DNA of 14,715 nucleotides from Bifidobacterium breve (GTDB taxonomy: Bacteria; Actinomycetota; Acidimicrobiia; Acidimicrobiales; Ilumatobacteraceae): assembly GCA_945889575.1 (NCBI GenBank), contig CAMDBY010000019.1:1-14715 (forward strand). The letters are read 5' to 3'. Numbering within the stretch: position 1 is the stretch's first letter; the number at the start of each line of letters is the position of its first letter. Shown one piece after another: positions 13,732-14,715 of the stretch. The translations under genes were made by a program, and so were the position numbers. The notes beneath the pieces are model-generated. The model was not told where the DNA came from. It saw only the letters and a program-made list of their open reading frames with translations, and did no database searches.

Positions 13732-14504
13732 GTGGAGTATTTGCTGAAGGTGAAAAGGCCCTGTTTATTGACTCTAAGCAGCGTCGTTATCTCATTCAAC
13801 TCAACAAAGAAGGGGAGTTCCACAGCCATGCTGGGTTCGTCGCCCACACTTCGGTGATCGGAACGCTTCCTGGACAACCTGTTGAGTCAACCAAAGGTTC
13901 TAAGTACATTGTTCTGCGACCAACGCTCGAGGATTTTGTCATCGAGATGCCGAGAGGTGCTCAAGTCATCTATCCAAAAGATTTGGCACCAATGTGCATG
14001 ATCGGCGATATCTATCCAGGAGCACGAGTATTTGAAACTGGCGTAGGTTCCGGAGCATTATCGATGACGATGTTGCGCTACGGAGCAATAATTACGGGAC
14101 TCGAGTTACGTGAGGATTTCATGAATCGCGCGAGGTCCAACGTGCGTTCTTTTCTTGGCGAAGAAGCGTTGTCGAGATACAACGTTTCGCTAGGTGATAG
14201 CTACGAAGCAACGTTGGAGGGTTCATTCGACCGAGTAATGCTTGACTTACCCGAGCCATGGCAAGTCGTGCCCCGCGTTCAACATGTTTTAGAAGCAGGG
14301 GGGCTTTTGGTGGCGTACACGCCATCAATCACCCAGGCGGTGCAAGTACGCGAGTCAATGGGTAAGGGATGGGTAGATCAGCGCACACTCGAAGTACTTC
14401 ATCGCACATGGCACATTGAAGGCATGGCTGTACGTCCCGACCATCGAATGGTGGCTCACACAGCATTTCTTACTGTGGGACGCTGGATCGGTTCGAACTC
14501 TTAG
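13728..14504 (+). CDS. trmI: tRNA (adenine(58)-N1)-methyltransferase TrmI
   Basis: The 258-residue class I SAM-dependent enzyme makes m1A58 (and in some species m1A57) in the T-loop of tRNAs, and works as a tetramer. The N-terminal beta-rich domain ends in FVIEMPRGAQVIYPKD (about 70-85). The SAM motif is ETGVGSGALS (103-112), with acidic motif II GLELRED. The catalytic-site motif LDLPEPW is at 172-178, and RPDHRMVAHTAFLTVGR lies at the C-terminus, matching the conserved RP..RM..HT.FL of TrmI. Length is slightly below M. tuberculosis Rv2118c (280 aa). Translation is coupled to the small basic gene by an ATGA overlap. Its TAG stop shares TTAG with the TAA of the convergent ferredoxin gene. Confidence 0.96.
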   Translation: MSGVFAEGEKALFIDSKQRRYLIQLNKEGEFHSHAGFVAHTSVIGTLPGQPVESTKGSKYIVLRPTLEDFVIEMPRGAQVIYPKDLAPMCMIGDIYPGARVFETGVGSGALSMTMLRYGAIITGLELREDFMNRARSNVRSFLGEEALSRYNVSLGDSYEATLEGSFDRVMLDLPEPWQVVPRVQHVLEAGGLLVAYTPSITQAVQVRESMGKGWVDQRTLEVLHRTWHIEGMAVRPDHRMVAHTAFLTVGRWIGSNS

Positions 14505-14715
14505 GGTTCAATACAGATGCATTCGCCGGGGCATTCCTCGGCAGATTCAACAACAGCATCAATCATCTTGTCGTCGAAATTAGCGAGGCCTTCTGCACCT
14601 TCAGCATTGCCTTTGGCTTTTGCGAATACTTTGTCGCCTTCGCGAACATAAGCAAGTCCGTCATCAAGAAGCGTAAAAACGTCTGGTGCAATTTCTTCGC
14701 ACAGGCCATCGCCAG
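14501..14715 (-). CDS. Single-cluster Fe-S ferredoxin, C-terminal part (5' end outside window)
   Basis: Seventy residues are visible before the TAA. GDGLCEEIAPDVFTL at the start is the typical 'G-C...APDVF' block that follows the first cluster residues of one-cluster 3Fe-4S/4Fe-4S ferredoxins, and ECPGECICIEP at the end supplies the final C-P cysteine. The protein is very acidic, as usual for small ferredoxins that donate electrons to P450s or oxygenases. The 3Fe-4S versus 4Fe-4S type depends on residues beyond the window edge. The insert between the two blocks (KAKGNAEGAEGLANFDDK) is longer than in the shortest members. The stop overlaps the trmI stop by 4 bp (TTAG). Confidence 0.85.
   Translation of the reverse strand, partial: GDGLCEEIAPDVFTLLDDGLAYVREGDKVFAKAKGNAEGAEGLANFDDKMIDAVVESAEECPGECICIEP

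Noticed and set aside
14491..14508. Possible hairpin at the trmI/ferredoxin junction (GAAC...GTTC)
   Set aside because: Only four paired bases with no T-run on either strand, which is too weak for a terminator.
1..14715. CRISPR arrays, insertion sequences, tRNA or rRNA genes, toxin-antitoxin pairs
   Set aside because: No regularly spaced repeats, transposase motifs, terminal inverted repeats, tRNA cloverleaf signals or rRNA-like stretches were seen by eye; the two-gene small-protein pair at 13316-13731 shows no toxin or antitoxin motif.

Overview
The window is a densely packed stretch of bacterial chromosome of roughly half G+C (estimated by eye). It carries 16 protein-coding genes, two of them cut by the window edges, and no RNA genes or mobile elements. 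Several proteins have an actinobacterial look: an HRDPG-type NagA, a TalB-like transaldolase encoded next to transketolase, the Cys-rich 'CIYGQGCQG' protein, a TrmI with RPDHRMVAHT, and a Holin-X-like membrane protein. The moderate G+C, many GTG/TTG starts, scarce Shine-Dalgarno sequences and TANNNT boxes just upstream of several start codons would fit a mid-G+C aquatic actinobacterium, possibly an Acidimicrobiia relative. That placement is inference.

Left part (1-1864): the C-terminal half of the ribosome-associated GTPase TypA/BipA on the plus strand faces a minus-strand Cys-rich protein. A short intrinsic terminator for the minus-strand gene is embedded in the last codons of typA. A 61-residue helical plus-strand protein follows.

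Centre (1861-7874): a five-gene minus-strand run reads fatty-acid desaturase, nagA, transketolase, transaldolase, LOG-family protein. Gaps are 15 bp, 1 bp, a 4-bp ATGA overlap and 4 bp. The last four genes can be read as supplying and interconverting sugar phosphates: NagA yields glucosamine-6-P, Tkt/Tal interconvert pentose and hexose phosphates, and LOG enzymes release ribose-5-P. A divergent TetR-family regulator starts at 7875. The 61-bp gap between it and the desaturase contains an 18-bp near-perfect palindrome that would cover the -35 regions of both predicted promoters.

Right part (7875-14715): after tetR come an alpha/beta hydrolase, a single-chain NDP-forming acyl-CoA synthetase with the ATP-grasp part at its N-terminus, and an S13-family D-Ala-D-Ala carboxypeptidase whose start overlaps the synthetase gene. 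A compact cluster then encodes a Holin-X-like two-helix membrane protein, two tiny basic proteins (69 and 66 aa) and TrmI (tRNA m1A58 methyltransferase). A partial Fe-S ferredoxin converges on TrmI.

I found no clearly novel defence, CRISPR or mobile system. The most interesting signals are regulatory and organisational: the TetR palindrome with paired leaderless-type promoters, a possible nucleotide/amino-sugar link to the pentose phosphate pathway in the five-gene run, and the small-protein/TrmI cluster.
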